Assembly: GCA_017960565.1 (NCBI GenBank)
Contig: JAGCYY010000020.1
Coordinates: 1 to 48,513 of the forward strand
Direction: 5' to 3'
Length of the DNA: 48,513 nucleotides
Source: a bacterium
Lineage (GTDB): Bacteria; Bacillota_I; Bacilli_A; Izemoplasmatales; UBA1188
Of this stretch, positions 33,371 through 42,601 are shown piece by piece. The translations under genes were made by a program, and so were the position numbers. The notes beneath the pieces were generated by a model. That model searched no databases. It saw nothing but the letters and a program-made list of their open reading frames with translations, and had not been told where the DNA came from. Every line of letters starts with the position of its first letter. Position 1 is the first letter of the stretch.

Positions 33371-34365
33371 ATGCTTTTAAGGATTATCTATTAGGGGAAA
33401 ATAATGATAATTCCATCTTTTCGCCTTGTTTTATTGCCTTAAGAGACAAAGACTATAATAAAATTACATCCCTTACTGACATTAGAAAACATTATAGTAA
33501 TAAAATAGAAAATGTTGTGATTGAAAAAGAAGATTCACATTATCTTATCTATTATGTTTCTTTAGGCATTAAATATATCATCAAGGCAAGATTAGATCAA
33601 AATTCAAAGATATTATCGCTTGTTGAAGAGATTTATGATGAGTCACTATCCCAAGTTCTTTTAGAAATTGAATATGATGGTTCTAGATATAGTGGCATGC
33701 AAAAACAATCTGAATCAAACCTTAAAACAATTCAAGGAGAGATAGAAAAAGCCCTCAAAAAAATGCTTAATAAAGATGTTCAAATAATCGTTTCTTCGAG
33801 GACAGATGCTAAAGTTCATGCGAAAGGTCAAAGAATTCAATTTCCATCATTCGGTATTTTGCCATCTAAATATGCCTATTCTTTAAATAATCTTTTACCA
33901 GATGATATCAGAATTAAAAACGCTCTTTTAAAATCTCAAATATTTCATGCTAGATATGATACTATTGAAAAAGAATATGAATATGTGATAGATACAGGCG
34001 AATATTCTGTCTTCAATAAAGATTATGTCTATTATCAAAAAATAAATGACATAGAAAAACTAAAAAGAGAATTAAAAGAAATTGAAGGTTGTCATGACTA
34101 TTATGCTTTCTGTCGTGGTGAAAATGACAACACAATAAGAACGATATATAAAACGGATGTAGAGATAATAGAATCAAGAATTGTCCTAAGGTTTATTGCG
34201 AATGGATTCTTGCATAATATGATCAGATTTATTGTAGGAGCTTTAATAGATTCGGTAAACAATAATAAACCATCAATTAAAGAATTATTAGACTTAAAAG
34301 ACAAAAACTTAACTCCAAAATTAGCTCCAGCATCTGGCTTATATCTAATAAAAATAAAATATTAA
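33352..34365 (+). CDS. truA: tRNA pseudouridine synthase A with extra N-terminal domain
   Basis: TruA makes pseudouridine at positions 38-40 of the tRNA anticodon stem. The TruA domain begins near residue 102 (VLLEIEYDGSRYSGMQKQSE). The catalytic Asp152 is in SSRTDAKVHAKGQ, and later motifs (FHARYDTIEKEYEYVI, FLHNMIRFIVGALI) are intact. About 100 residues precede it, unrelated to normal TruA (about 245 residues). GGAGG at 33341-33345 is ideally placed for ATG 33352 and there is no Met at the TruA domain border, so the fusion appears genuine. The extension (mixed alpha/beta, ending KYIIKARLDQNSKILSLVEE) could be an NTF2-like fold; that is only a guess. The ecfA1-ecfA2-ecfT-truA order is the classical one. 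Confidence 0.93.
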   Translation: MSFCAIDAFKDYLLGENNDNSIFSPCFIALRDKDYNKITSLTDIRKHYSNKIENVVIEKEDSHYLIYYVSLGIKYIIKARLDQNSKILSLVEEIYDESLSQVLLEIEYDGSRYSGMQKQSESNLKTIQGEIEKALKKMLNKDVQIIVSSRTDAKVHAKGQRIQFPSFGILPSKYAYSLNNLLPDDIRIKNALLKSQIFHARYDTIEKEYEYVIDTGEYSVFNKDYVYYQKINDIEKLKRELKEIEGCHDYYAFCRGENDNTIRTIYKTDVEIIESRIVLRFIANGFLHNMIRFIVGALIDSVNNNKPSIKELLDLKDKNLTPKLAPASGLYLIKIKY

Positions 34366-34427
34366 GTCCTTAATATTTCAAATATAACTAATTTGTGCAA
34401 TAATTATTGTGTAAATGGGGGTTTTGT

Positions 34428-35054
34428 ATGTACGGAAAATTCATAACATTTGAAGGAACTGATGGATCAGGAAAAACTTCAATTATCAAAGAAGTTGAAA
34501 GGTATTTAAAAATACAAGGTTATAATGTCGTTACCACAAGAGAACCAGGTGGTGTTGCCATCTCTGAACAAGTTCGAAATGTCATTCATGATGTAAATAA
34601 TACAGAAATGGATCCTCTATGTGAAGCATTTTTATATGCTGCATCAAGAAGACAACACTTAGTTCAAAAAGTTATGCCATTATTAAAAGAAGGAATCATC
34701 GTCATTTGTGATAGATATGTTGATTCATCTTTAGCTTATCAAGGATATGCTCGTGGAATCGGCATTGAAAAAGTCAAAGAGATCAATGAATATGCGATAG
34801 ATGGAATATATCCTGATCTAACTATCTTCTTAGATGTAAGCCCAAAGCTTGGAATTGAAAGAATTATGTCCAACCAAAAAAATCATGAATTAAATAGATT
34901 GGATAAAGAATCAATAAACTTCCACGAAAAGACTCATGAAGGATATTTAGAATTAGTTAAAATGTTCCCAGATAGAATCAAGAGAGTTGATGGTGAAAGA
35001 AGCATCAAGGAAGTTTCATTCGACTGTTTTCAACTAATTAAAGGAATACTATAA
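34428..35054 (+). CDS. tmk: Thymidylate kinase
   Basis: A 208-residue kinase that makes dTDP from dTMP. P-loop FEGTDGSGKT, the TREPGG motif and CDRYVDSSLAYQG are present. The ATG at 34428 is chosen: GGGGG at 34417-34421 precedes it, and the family starts at MYGKFITFEG; an in-frame TTG at 34407 is unsupported. It begins the tmk-holB-ricT-trmN6-rsmI-metG block known from B. subtilis (tmk-yaaQ-yaaR-holB-yaaT...), with yaaQ and yaaR absent. Confidence 0.97.
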   Translation: MYGKFITFEGTDGSGKTSIIKEVERYLKIQGYNVVTTREPGGVAISEQVRNVIHDVNNTEMDPLCEAFLYAASRRQHLVQKVMPLLKEGIIVICDRYVDSSLAYQGYARGIGIEKVKEINEYAIDGIYPDLTIFLDVSPKLGIERIMSNQKNHELNRLDKESINFHEKTHEGYLELVKMFPDRIKRVDGERSIKEVSFDCFQLIKGIL

Positions 35055-35056
35055 AC

Positions 35057-36055
35057 GTGGATTATAGCTATCTTATTGATGAACAAAAAATAGTTTATTC
35101 AACCTTAAAAAATATGATTGAAAAAGGGCATGTGCCACATGCCTTCATTTTTTATGGAGATAAGTCTACATCAAAAGTCCCAATGACTAAATATTTCATC
35201 AAGATGATATATGCAAAAGAACTTAATCTAGAAATCGATTCCGATCCAGTATTTAAACGAATTGATGATGATTCATCCACAAATATTTATTGGATTAGAA
35301 AAGATAAAAAAACAACTATTAGCACTGATCTTGTAAAAGATTATATGAAAGAATCATATAGTAAATCTTTAGAAGATGGACCAAGATTTTATATATTTGA
35401 AGATGCTGATGATATGAACATAAACGCTTCAAATGCAATACTTAAATTTGTTGAAGAACCTATAGATGACATCTATATAATATTTCTTGTTGAAAATTTA
35501 TCTAAATTATTAGATACAATTATTTCGAGATGTGTTCTCTTATCTTTCAAACCTTTAAATAAAGATAATGTATACAAAAAACTTCTTGATAAAGGTTATG
35601 AAGAGGAAGTTTTAAAGGTTATTACATCTTATGCTCAAAATGAAGATGAGATTGAAGAAATATTTACAAACAATAATATGTTAAGGCTATTTAGCCTTTC
35701 GAGTGATATGTTTAGAGAGAATTTTGAATCACGTGGTTCAATAATTCTCTATATCAATGATAATTATAATTTGATTACTGAATCAAATAAAACACAAGAT
35801 TTTTTCTTATCACTTGTGATTTTATATCTAAAAGATGTGCTTAATACTACAATAAGCATATCATATGAACCATTGTTTAGAAGTGAAAAAGATAGAATAA
35901 AAAGAATTTCAACTCTTTTTAAAAGAGATGATATAAGCAGTTATTTAAAAGAATTAATCGATATTAAAACAAACATCAATAGCGGTAAACCATTTAATTT
36001 TCATCTATACCTAGATGATTTATTCTTAAGAATGGAATTAGCTGCTAGAAAGTAG
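35057..36055 (+). CDS. holB: DNA polymerase III delta-prime subunit
   Basis: A 332-residue clamp-loader subunit. The AAA+ fold is readable in GHVPHAFIFYGDK, DGPRFYIFEDADDMN and ASNAILKFVEEP, with the arginine-finger SRC motif in IISRCVLLSFKPL. The P-loop is degenerate and the four-cysteine zinc module of most delta-prime proteins is absent. It starts at GTG 35057, two bases after the tmk stop, with AAGGAA 10 bases upstream. Position between tmk and ricT supports holB rather than dnaX. Confidence 0.9.
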   Translation: MDYSYLIDEQKIVYSTLKNMIEKGHVPHAFIFYGDKSTSKVPMTKYFIKMIYAKELNLEIDSDPVFKRIDDDSSTNIYWIRKDKKTTISTDLVKDYMKESYSKSLEDGPRFYIFEDADDMNINASNAILKFVEEPIDDIYIIFLVENLSKLLDTIISRCVLLSFKPLNKDNVYKKLLDKGYEEEVLKVITSYAQNEDEIEEIFTNNNMLRLFSLSSDMFRENFESRGSIILYINDNYNLITESNKTQDFFLSLVILYLKDVLNTTISISYEPLFRSEKDRIKRISTLFKRDDISSYLKELIDIKTNINSGKPFNFHLYLDDLFLRMELAARK

Positions 36056-36062
36056 GTGAATT

Positions 36063-36755
36063 ATGCCAAAAGTTGTTGGAGTTGTATTTGAAGGCAATAA
36101 TAAAAAATATTATTTTGGCGCTATCACAAATCTAAATCCTAAAGACAAAGTTGTAGTTGAAACCGCAAGAGGTCTCGAAGTTGGCACAATCGTCGAAGGT
36201 GAAAAAACAATCGATGATAGTGAAGTAATTGGCGAACTTAAAATGGTTCAAAGAAAGGCAACTTTAAAAGATTTAGAAATCTTTGAAGAAAATAATTCCA
36301 TAAAGCCAAGATTATATGACGAAGTAAAATCAATAATTGAACGTTCAGAACTAGAAATGAAACTATTAGAGGTATCTTATACCCTGGATAGGACAAAACT
36401 CGTAGTTTATTTTAGTGCTGATGGCAGAATAGATTTTAGAGAACTTGTCAAAGATATTGCCTCAGTATATAAAACAAGAATTGAATTAAGACAAGTAGGC
36501 CCAAGAGATGCATCAAGAATCATATCTGGACTTGGAATCTGCGGAAGAGAAGTTTGCTGTTCATCTTTTTTAGGTGAGATGCAAAATGTCACAATCAAGA
36601 TGGCTAAAAATCAAAATTTATCTCTCAATCCTACCGCTATTTCTGGACTTTGTGGCAAGCTTCTTTGCTGTATTGCATATGAAGAAGACCAATATGAAGA
36701 TATTCAAAAACTTCATAATGGTGAAATAGAAGAATTTAAAGATTTAGAAGCATAA
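36063..36755 (+). CDS. ricT: PSP1-domain protein RicT (YaaT)
   Basis: A 230-residue PSP1 C-terminal-domain protein. In B. subtilis RicT works with RicA and RicF as an Fe-S complex that promotes RNase Y mRNA processing. The conserved cysteines occur in ISGLGICGREVCCSSFLGEM and SGLCGKLLCCIAYEE, matching the Fe-S ligand-rich region of the family. It follows holB exactly as yaaT does in B. subtilis. Partners are not in this window. Confidence 0.92.
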   Translation: MPKVVGVVFEGNNKKYYFGAITNLNPKDKVVVETARGLEVGTIVEGEKTIDDSEVIGELKMVQRKATLKDLEIFEENNSIKPRLYDEVKSIIERSELEMKLLEVSYTLDRTKLVVYFSADGRIDFRELVKDIASVYKTRIELRQVGPRDASRIISGLGICGREVCCSSFLGEMQNVTIKMAKNQNLSLNPTAISGLCGKLLCCIAYEEDQYEDIQKLHNGEIEEFKDLEA

Positions 36756-36759
36756 TAAA

Positions 36760-37509
36760 ATGGAAGAAATAGACAATATTTTAGGTTATCCATCATCGCA
36801 TAAGATTATACAAGAAAAGGATGCGTTCAGTTTTTCGATAGACTCGACCATTCTTTCTTTCTTTTGTGAAATAAAATCAAGAGATAAGGGCATTATTGAT
36901 CTTGGCACTGGAAATGGTATTATACCCTTAATATTGTCACTTAGGACAGATAAAGAAATTATCGGTCTAGAGATTCAAAAAAATGTCTATGATCGAGCGA
37001 GAAGAAGCGTTGAATTAAACGGCTTAGAGTGTCAAATAAAGATGATAAATGATGATATTTTAAATGTTGATAAACGCTTTAAACAATCCTCATTTTCACT
37101 CGTCATCTCTAACCCTCCATATTTTAGAATAAACGACTCAAAACATAAAAACGAGATTGACGAAATTAAATTTTCAAGGCACGAATATTTAATCACTCTT
37201 GAAGATTTAATTAAGAAATCATCATATCTCTTAACCGATGGTGGATCTCTTTCAATTGTGCAAAGAACTGAAAGATTTATTGAGACAATTGAACTACTAA
37301 AATCTTATAGACTCACTCCTAAAAGAATACGTTTTGTCTATCCAAATCAAGATAAAGATAGTTATGTATTCTTAATAGATGCCAGAAAAAATGCAAAATC
37401 TCATGGTTTAAAGATATTACCGCCACTATATATCTATGATAAAGATGGTGATTATACACAAGAAATAAAATCTTATTTTCATTTTGGAGAAAAAAATGAT
37501 CAGATCTAG
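36760..37509 (+). CDS. trmN6: TrmN6-type SAM-dependent N6-adenine methyltransferase (YabB)
   Basis: A 249-residue Rossmann methyltransferase. The SAM-binding motif I is DLGTGNGIIPLIL and the catalytic NPPY box of amino-methyltransferases is in VISNPPYFRIND. The family methylates A37 of tRNA1(Val) in E. coli. It lies between ricT and rsmI as yabB does; the GIY-YIG gene yazA is absent. It starts 4 bases after ricT. Confidence 0.88.
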   Translation: MEEIDNILGYPSSHKIIQEKDAFSFSIDSTILSFFCEIKSRDKGIIDLGTGNGIIPLILSLRTDKEIIGLEIQKNVYDRARRSVELNGLECQIKMINDDILNVDKRFKQSSFSLVISNPPYFRINDSKHKNEIDEIKFSRHEYLITLEDLIKKSSYLLTDGGSLSIVQRTERFIETIELLKSYRLTPKRIRFVYPNQDKDSYVFLIDARKNAKSHGLKILPPLYIYDKDGDYTQEIKSYFHFGEKNDQI

Positions 37510-38338
37510 TGAACTTACAAAAACGGGCTGTATATATCTAATATCATCCCCAATTGGAAATCTAAATGATATCACTTTTAGAGCTTTAGACATCATAAAA
37601 AATGTCGATTATTTATTCTGCGAAGACACAAGGGTGACATCAAAACTATTAAAACACTATGATATCGAAAGAGCCCTTGATTCATATCATGATTTTTCGT
37701 CAAAAGAAAAAGAAGACTATATATTAGATTTATTAGAAAAAGGTCATAGCGTTGGAATCATTTCTGACTCTGGAACGCCTATAATATCTGACCCTGGGTA
37801 TGAGGTAGTATCAAGGGCAAAATCAGAAGGATTTAGAATTATTCCTATTCCAGGTCCATCCGCAAGCATAGCTGCAGTGACTATGTCAGCACTGCCAATA
37901 AAACCTTATTTATTTTATGGTTTTTTAGACCATAAAGCATCTAAAAAAAGAAAAGAATTAGAAAACCTCAAATCATATGAGTTCACAATTTGCATCTATG
38001 AATCACCACAAAGAATTCATGAGACTTTAAGAATTATGTATGAGGTATTTGGAAATAGAAAAGTATCGCTTTTAAGAGAAATCACAAAACTATATGAAGA
38101 ATCAATCGATTTTTATCTTGAAGAATATTCATCTCTTCCTCAAGATTTAAAAGGAGAAATGGTCATAGTTTGTGAAGGAAGAAAGATAGAAAAAAATAAT
38201 ATTGATTTATTTTCGGAAATGAATATAATATTAAAAGATGGATTAAGTCTTAAAGAAGCATCAAAGATGCTTGCCTCAAAAACTGGACTTAAAGCCAGCG
38301 ATATATATAATGAGTATTTAAGGAGGAAAGATAAATGA
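37496..38338 (+). CDS. rsmI: 16S rRNA (cytidine1402-2'-O)-methyltransferase
   Basis: A 280-residue tetrapyrrole-methylase-fold enzyme that 2'-O-methylates C1402 in the 30S P site. Motifs are YLISSPIGNLNDITFRALDI at the start, FCEDTRVTSKLLKHY, SDSGTPIISDPGYEVV and PGPSASIAA. GGAGA at 37486-37490 serves ATG 37496; an in-frame TTG at 37484 overlaps that site. It overlaps trmN6 by 14 bases and the next gene by ATGA. Confidence 0.95.
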   Translation: MIRSSELTKTGCIYLISSPIGNLNDITFRALDIIKNVDYLFCEDTRVTSKLLKHYDIERALDSYHDFSSKEKEDYILDLLEKGHSVGIISDSGTPIISDPGYEVVSRAKSEGFRIIPIPGPSASIAAVTMSALPIKPYLFYGFLDHKASKKRKELENLKSYEFTICIYESPQRIHETLRIMYEVFGNRKVSLLREITKLYEESIDFYLEEYSSLPQDLKGEMVIVCEGRKIEKNNIDLFSEMNIILKDGLSLKEASKMLASKTGLKASDIYNEYLRRKDK

Positions 38339-38898
38339 AAAAGATTCTTGCATTCTATGCTGAAGGTTCTGAAGATGCAGAATTTGTCATCACTGTCGAT
38401 TTATTAAGGAGAGCCAAAATCTTTGTAAAAACCGTATCAGTATCTGATAGAGATAAAGTAACACTTTCACATAATATCCTAACCTCTCCTGATACTCATA
38501 TCTCAAATCTTTCCAGTGAAGAAATAGATTCATACGATGGATTGTTTCTGCCTGGTGGTAAAGCTGGTGTTGAAAATCTTTCTAAATGTGAAGTACTTTT
38601 AAAAATAATCAAAGATTTTCATGATTCATCAAAGCTCGTTTCAGCTGTTTGTGCAGCACCAAGTGTGCTTTCAAAGGCAGGAATTATGAAAAATCATAAA
38701 TTTACTTGCTACGAAGGATGGCAAAGCCAAGTAGAAGGTGAATATGAAAGATGCGGAACTGTAATAAGTTCTAATGTCATCACAGGAAGAAGTTTAAATT
38801 ATTCGATCGATTTAAGTCTTGAGATAATTGAATATCTTCTTGGCGCTGAAAAAAGAAAAGAAGTAGAAAAAAGTATTTTAAAGGTTGAAGAATTATGA
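38335..38898 (+). CDS. DJ-1/PfpI-family protein
   Basis: A 187-residue DJ-1 superfamily protein. The nucleophile-elbow Cys106 is in LVSAVCAAPSVL, and the partner acid Glu16 is in EGSEDAEFVITVD, the layout of human DJ-1 and bacterial YajL. Members act as chaperones, deglycase-like or oxidative-stress proteins; the true activity is debated and cannot be fixed here. It is embedded by ATGA overlaps on both sides between rsmI and metG, where B. subtilis has abrB, so it is co-translated with housekeeping genes. Confidence 0.9.
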   Translation: MKKILAFYAEGSEDAEFVITVDLLRRAKIFVKTVSVSDRDKVTLSHNILTSPDTHISNLSSEEIDSYDGLFLPGGKAGVENLSKCEVLLKIIKDFHDSSKLVSAVCAAPSVLSKAGIMKNHKFTCYEGWQSQVEGEYERCGTVISSNVITGRSLNYSIDLSLEIIEYLLGAEKRKEVEKSILKVEEL

Positions 38899-40481
38899 AA
38901 AAGAATTTTTATATAACCACTCCAATTTATTATGCATCTGGTCGTCTTCATATCGGAAGTTCAAGTTCAACTTTAATTTCTGATGCATTAAAAAGATATA
39001 AAAAATCTCTTGGCTATGACACAAGGTTTATGACAGGTCTTGATGAACATGGACAAAAAGTCGAAAAAAAAGCGGCATCTAAAAATCTTACGCCAAAAGA
39101 ATTCACAGATAAACTTGCAAAAAACGCTAAAGATTTATGGGCGTATATTGATTGTGACTATGATTATTTTGTTAGAACTACAGATGAAAATCATATTAAA
39201 CAAGTTCAAGATGTATTTGAATTAATGCTTAAAAATGATGATATCTATCTTGGCTCATACGATGGTCTTTATTGTGTTGAATGTGAAACATTCTTCTCAC
39301 AAAGTGAAGTAGGCGAAGAAAAGTTATGCCCTGAATGTGGAAGACCTGTACAAAATGTTAAAGAACCTTCATATTTCTTTAGATTATCAAAATATCAAGA
39401 TAAATTATTAGATTATATCAATGCTCATCCTAACTTCATTCAACCAGAAGGAAAGAAAAATGAAGTAGTTGCTTTTGTTAAACAAGGATTACAAGATCTA
39501 TCTGTATCTCGTTCAACATTCAAATGGGGCATTCCTATCAAATCTGATCCAAAACACGTAGTATATGTTTGGGTTGACGCCCTATTTAATTATCTGACAG
39601 CCCTAAATTTCTTAAACGATGATAAATCTCTATATGAGAAATATTGGCTCAATTCAGAAGTAGTACACGTAGTCGCAAAAGATATCTTAAGATTCCATGC
39701 GATTTTCTGGCCAATATTCTTAATGAGTTTAAATATTCCAATAAACTTTACATTATTCGCTCATAACTGGGTATTGATGTATGGCGAAAAAATGAGTAAA
39801 TCAAAAGGCAATGTTATTTTTCCAAAAACATTTGTTGAAAGATATGGTGTCGATGCATTTAGGTATTATGTTTTAAGGGAATTCCCTGTTTTATCAGATC
39901 TTATCTGTACTCCAGAAGATTTTATTAGTAGATACAACACAGATCTTGTGAATGATTTTGGAAATCTAGTTTCGAGAAGTCTATCTATGGCTGAAAAATA
40001 TTTTTCATCATCTGTAAAAAGAAAAGAGATTGATAGTGAATATATCTCTGATCTTAAAAATGAGATGAATAATACGATTCAAGTCTTCCATGAAGATATG
40101 AATTCATTTAGAGTAGACAAAGCCCTTCAAGACATCAATAAGCTTGTCTCAAGAACAAACAAGCTTATTGATGAAACAATGCCTTGGGCACTTTATAAAG
40201 AAAACAAAATGGAAGAATTAGAAGCCGTAATATATTCACTACTTGAAGCAATCAGAGTTGAAACAACTCTCTATATTCCATTCTTAGTTAACACCACACC
40301 TATTATATTTAGTTCACTTGGAGTAACGACTGGAACTATCAAAGACTTAGTTCCATATGAAACAAAAGAATTTAATATAACTAAATTATCATCTCCTCTT
40401 TTTCCAAGAGAAAATGATCCAAAGAAAGCAATCGATGAAATCATCGAATCAATGGCATATGAGTTAACACAAGAAGCATAA
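38895..40481 (+). CDS. metG: Methionyl-tRNA synthetase
   Basis: A 528-residue class I synthetase. HIGH is represented by HIGS in YYASGRLHIGSSSS, and KMSKS is intact (GEKMSKSKGN). One zinc knuckle is visible (CVECETFFSQSEVGEEKLC followed by PECG), as in B. subtilis MetS. The C-terminal EMAPII-like tRNA-binding/dimerization domain of longer enzymes is missing, so it is probably monomeric. It overlaps the DJ-1 gene by ATGA. Confidence 0.96.
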   Translation: MKKNFYITTPIYYASGRLHIGSSSSTLISDALKRYKKSLGYDTRFMTGLDEHGQKVEKKAASKNLTPKEFTDKLAKNAKDLWAYIDCDYDYFVRTTDENHIKQVQDVFELMLKNDDIYLGSYDGLYCVECETFFSQSEVGEEKLCPECGRPVQNVKEPSYFFRLSKYQDKLLDYINAHPNFIQPEGKKNEVVAFVKQGLQDLSVSRSTFKWGIPIKSDPKHVVYVWVDALFNYLTALNFLNDDKSLYEKYWLNSEVVHVVAKDILRFHAIFWPIFLMSLNIPINFTLFAHNWVLMYGEKMSKSKGNVIFPKTFVERYGVDAFRYYVLREFPVLSDLICTPEDFISRYNTDLVNDFGNLVSRSLSMAEKYFSSSVKRKEIDSEYISDLKNEMNNTIQVFHEDMNSFRVDKALQDINKLVSRTNKLIDETMPWALYKENKMEELEAVIYSLLEAIRVETTLYIPFLVNTTPIIFSSLGVTTGTIKDLVPYETKEFNITKLSSPLFPRENDPKKAIDEIIESMAYELTQEA

Positions 40482-40486
40482 ATATT

Positions 40487-41440
40487 ATGAACAAAGTATC
40501 TATATCAAATAAGAAAACACAATCTGTGGCTATTACAATACTAGTCATAATATTTGCATCATTTGTGTTATCAGTAGTTACTCAGACACTAATTGATCCA
40601 ATTGGATTATATGCTGGTGGTGTCACTGGTATTGCGCAAATAATCTTACATTCACTTGGATTAATTATAAATAATGATATTAATTCACTTAAAGATTTTC
40701 TTGGTGTCTTAAACCTCATTCTATTAATTCCATTTAATATTCTTGCCCTAAAGATATCTAAAAAATATGCGCTATATACCGTGATATCAACAGTTGTTCA
40801 GACAATCACTCTCTCTTTCGGCAATTTTTGGGTGAGTCTTGGGATATTTAGAAATCCAGATGGAACATACGAAGTACTTTCCTGCGTACTCGTTGCTGCA
40901 ATTTTAGTTGGTGGTATGAATGGAATTATGATGCGTAGAGGTGCAACATCTGGTGGTATTATTACCTTATGTCAATATATCAATCTTAAAAATGGTAAAT
41001 CAGTTGGTTTCATCAATCTAATCATTTCTTCATTAATTATCGTATTTGGTTCGCTGATAAGCTTCTTTGATCCATCTCAAGGTTCCTTCGGAAGTGCGAT
41101 GACAACCGCATTATATACCGCAGTATTCTTTATTCTTCAATCGATAGTCTTAGATAGCATTCATACAGCCTACAATAAAGTGAGATTAGAAATAATCACA
41201 GAAAAAGGTGATGAATTAGTTAAAAAACTTATCGAATATATGCCTCACGGAATCACAATTGAAAAAGGCATTGGCGGTTTTACAGGTAGAGAAAAAGCGA
41301 TTCTCAATATCGTTATTCAAAAAAGTGAGTCAAATTACTATAGTAAAGAAATATTAGAATTTGATCCTACTGCATTTATCACTATCGTTCCTGTTTCTAG
41401 AATATTTGGCAAATTTAATGCTCAAATAATCGATAAATAG
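40487..41440 (+). CDS. YitT-family membrane protein (DUF161 plus DUF2179)
   Basis: A 317-residue protein with about six membrane segments (starting VAITILVIIFASFVLSVVTQ), the glycine-rich motif GLYAGGVTGIAQI and GATSGGIITLCQYIN. A C-terminal soluble DUF2179 domain follows (HGITIEKGIGGFTGREKAIL). Family members are widespread in Firmicutes and have no established function. It starts 5 bases after metG, so it shares the operon, and is followed by a terminator. Confidence 0.88.
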   Translation: MNKVSISNKKTQSVAITILVIIFASFVLSVVTQTLIDPIGLYAGGVTGIAQIILHSLGLIINNDINSLKDFLGVLNLILLIPFNILALKISKKYALYTVISTVVQTITLSFGNFWVSLGIFRNPDGTYEVLSCVLVAAILVGGMNGIMMRRGATSGGIITLCQYINLKNGKSVGFINLIISSLIIVFGSLISFFDPSQGSFGSAMTTALYTAVFFILQSIVLDSIHTAYNKVRLEIITEKGDELVKKLIEYMPHGITIEKGIGGFTGREKAILNIVIQKSESNYYSKEILEFDPTAFITIVPVSRIFGKFNAQIIDK

Positions 41441-41448
41441 AATATAAG

Positions 41449-41490
41449 AATGTCAGTTTAAAAAAATCTATGGACTAACTGACATTTTTA
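41449..41490 (+). terminator. Terminator after the YitT-family gene
   Basis: A perfect 10-bp stem (41449-41458 with 41477-41486) with an 18-base loop, followed by TTTA; the right arm ends in the T run. Confidence 0.7.
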
Positions 41491-41511
41491 TATTATTGTA
41501 TATTATTAACA

Positions 41512-42450
41512 ATGAAAAGAAGAGTTCTATACAAGGAATTGATGCTTGTAATAACTACAATAATTTGGGGTCTAGGATTCATTGCCCAAAGCATAGGAGG
41601 TAAGAGCGTAGATGCTTTTACTTTTAACTTTTCAAGGAATGTTGTTGCATCCTTGTTTTTGTTGATTGTTGTTTTAATCAACAATAAAATAAAAAAGAAG
41701 AAGAACAAAGAAATAGTTGTACACAACAAAAAAGAAAAAATACATCTAGTTCTTGGTGGGGCATTAATCGGTATTACTCTCGCCCTTGCGATGACATTTC
41801 AGCAGCTTGGAATCAATAGTGAAGGTGCTGGAAAATCTGGTTTCTTAACAGCTCTTTATATAGTTATTGTGCCTGTAATTAGTTTATTATTTGGTAAGAA
41901 AATCAATAGGTATATCTTAATTGCAATCGTACTTGCCTTTACTGGACTATATCTAATAAATGTGAACTCGGGAGAATTCAGTTTAAATCTTGGAACAATA
42001 TATCTTCTTTTATGCGCTCTTACATATTCATTCCAAATAATGCTGATAGATCATTATTCAAAAATATATGAGACATTTGTTTTATCATTTTTTCAATTCT
42101 TTTTTGCGACAATAATTTTGATTCCATTTGTATTCATATTCGGCGATTTTGAATCGAATAATATCATAGAAGCAATGCCTTCAATATTATTCTTAGGTAT
42201 ATTTTCATCTGGAGTTGCTTATACTCTTCAAGTATATGCACAAAAAGATGTTAATGTTACAGTTGCTTGTATCATAATGTCTTTAGAATCTGTTTTCTCT
42301 TTAACATTTGGTGTAATATTCTTAAAAGAAACACATGAATTGATTCAATATTTTGGTTGCTTAAGTATTCTAATTGCTGTTTTATTATCACAAATCCAGC
42401 CAAAACCAAAAGAAATTGCTTTAGAAGAAAAAGAAAAACAAGAAGCATAA
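41512..42450 (+). CDS. EamA/DMT-family permease
   Basis: A 312-residue protein with ten predicted membrane segments in two homologous EamA halves (ELMLVITTIIWGLGFIAQSI opening the first; LNLGTIYLLLCALTYSFQIM opening the second). The family exports or imports small metabolites; substrate unknown. The loop after helix 2 is very lysine-rich (NNKIKKKKNKEIVVHNKKEK). The ATG at 41512 has no ribosome binding site and lies only a few bases after a TATATT-containing AT-rich stretch, so the message may be leaderless. It is followed by two hairpin terminators. Confidence 0.85.
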   Translation: MKRRVLYKELMLVITTIIWGLGFIAQSIGGKSVDAFTFNFSRNVVASLFLLIVVLINNKIKKKKNKEIVVHNKKEKIHLVLGGALIGITLALAMTFQQLGINSEGAGKSGFLTALYIVIVPVISLLFGKKINRYILIAIVLAFTGLYLINVNSGEFSLNLGTIYLLLCALTYSFQIMLIDHYSKIYETFVLSFFQFFFATIILIPFVFIFGDFESNNIIEAMPSILFLGIFSSGVAYTLQVYAQKDVNVTVACIIMSLESVFSLTFGVIFLKETHELIQYFGCLSILIAVLLSQIQPKPKEIALEEKEKQEA

Positions 42451-42453
42451 AAT

Positions 42454-42498
42454 AAATCAACAATTTGATATGAACTTTTATACTTGGTTTGTTGATTT
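42454..42498 (+). terminator. First hairpin after the EamA gene
   Basis: A perfect 10-bp stem (42454-42463 with 42489-42498) with a 25-base AT-rich loop, beginning just after the stop codon. Confidence 0.5.
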
Positions 42499-42504
42499 CA
42501 ACAT

Positions 42505-42535
42505 AAAAACTAGACTTCTACGTCTAGTTTTTATT
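42505..42535. terminator. Second hairpin, bidirectional terminator
   Basis: A perfect 11-bp stem (42505-42515 with 42522-42532) with loop TTCTAC. AAAAA opens the left arm and TTTTT closes the right arm, so it can terminate on both strands. Confidence 0.85.
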
Positions 42536-42601
42536 TATGTCAAATAAAGATAATAAAAATGTAGGTATCAGTCAATAAATACAATTCATTAATTGCAAAT
42601 A

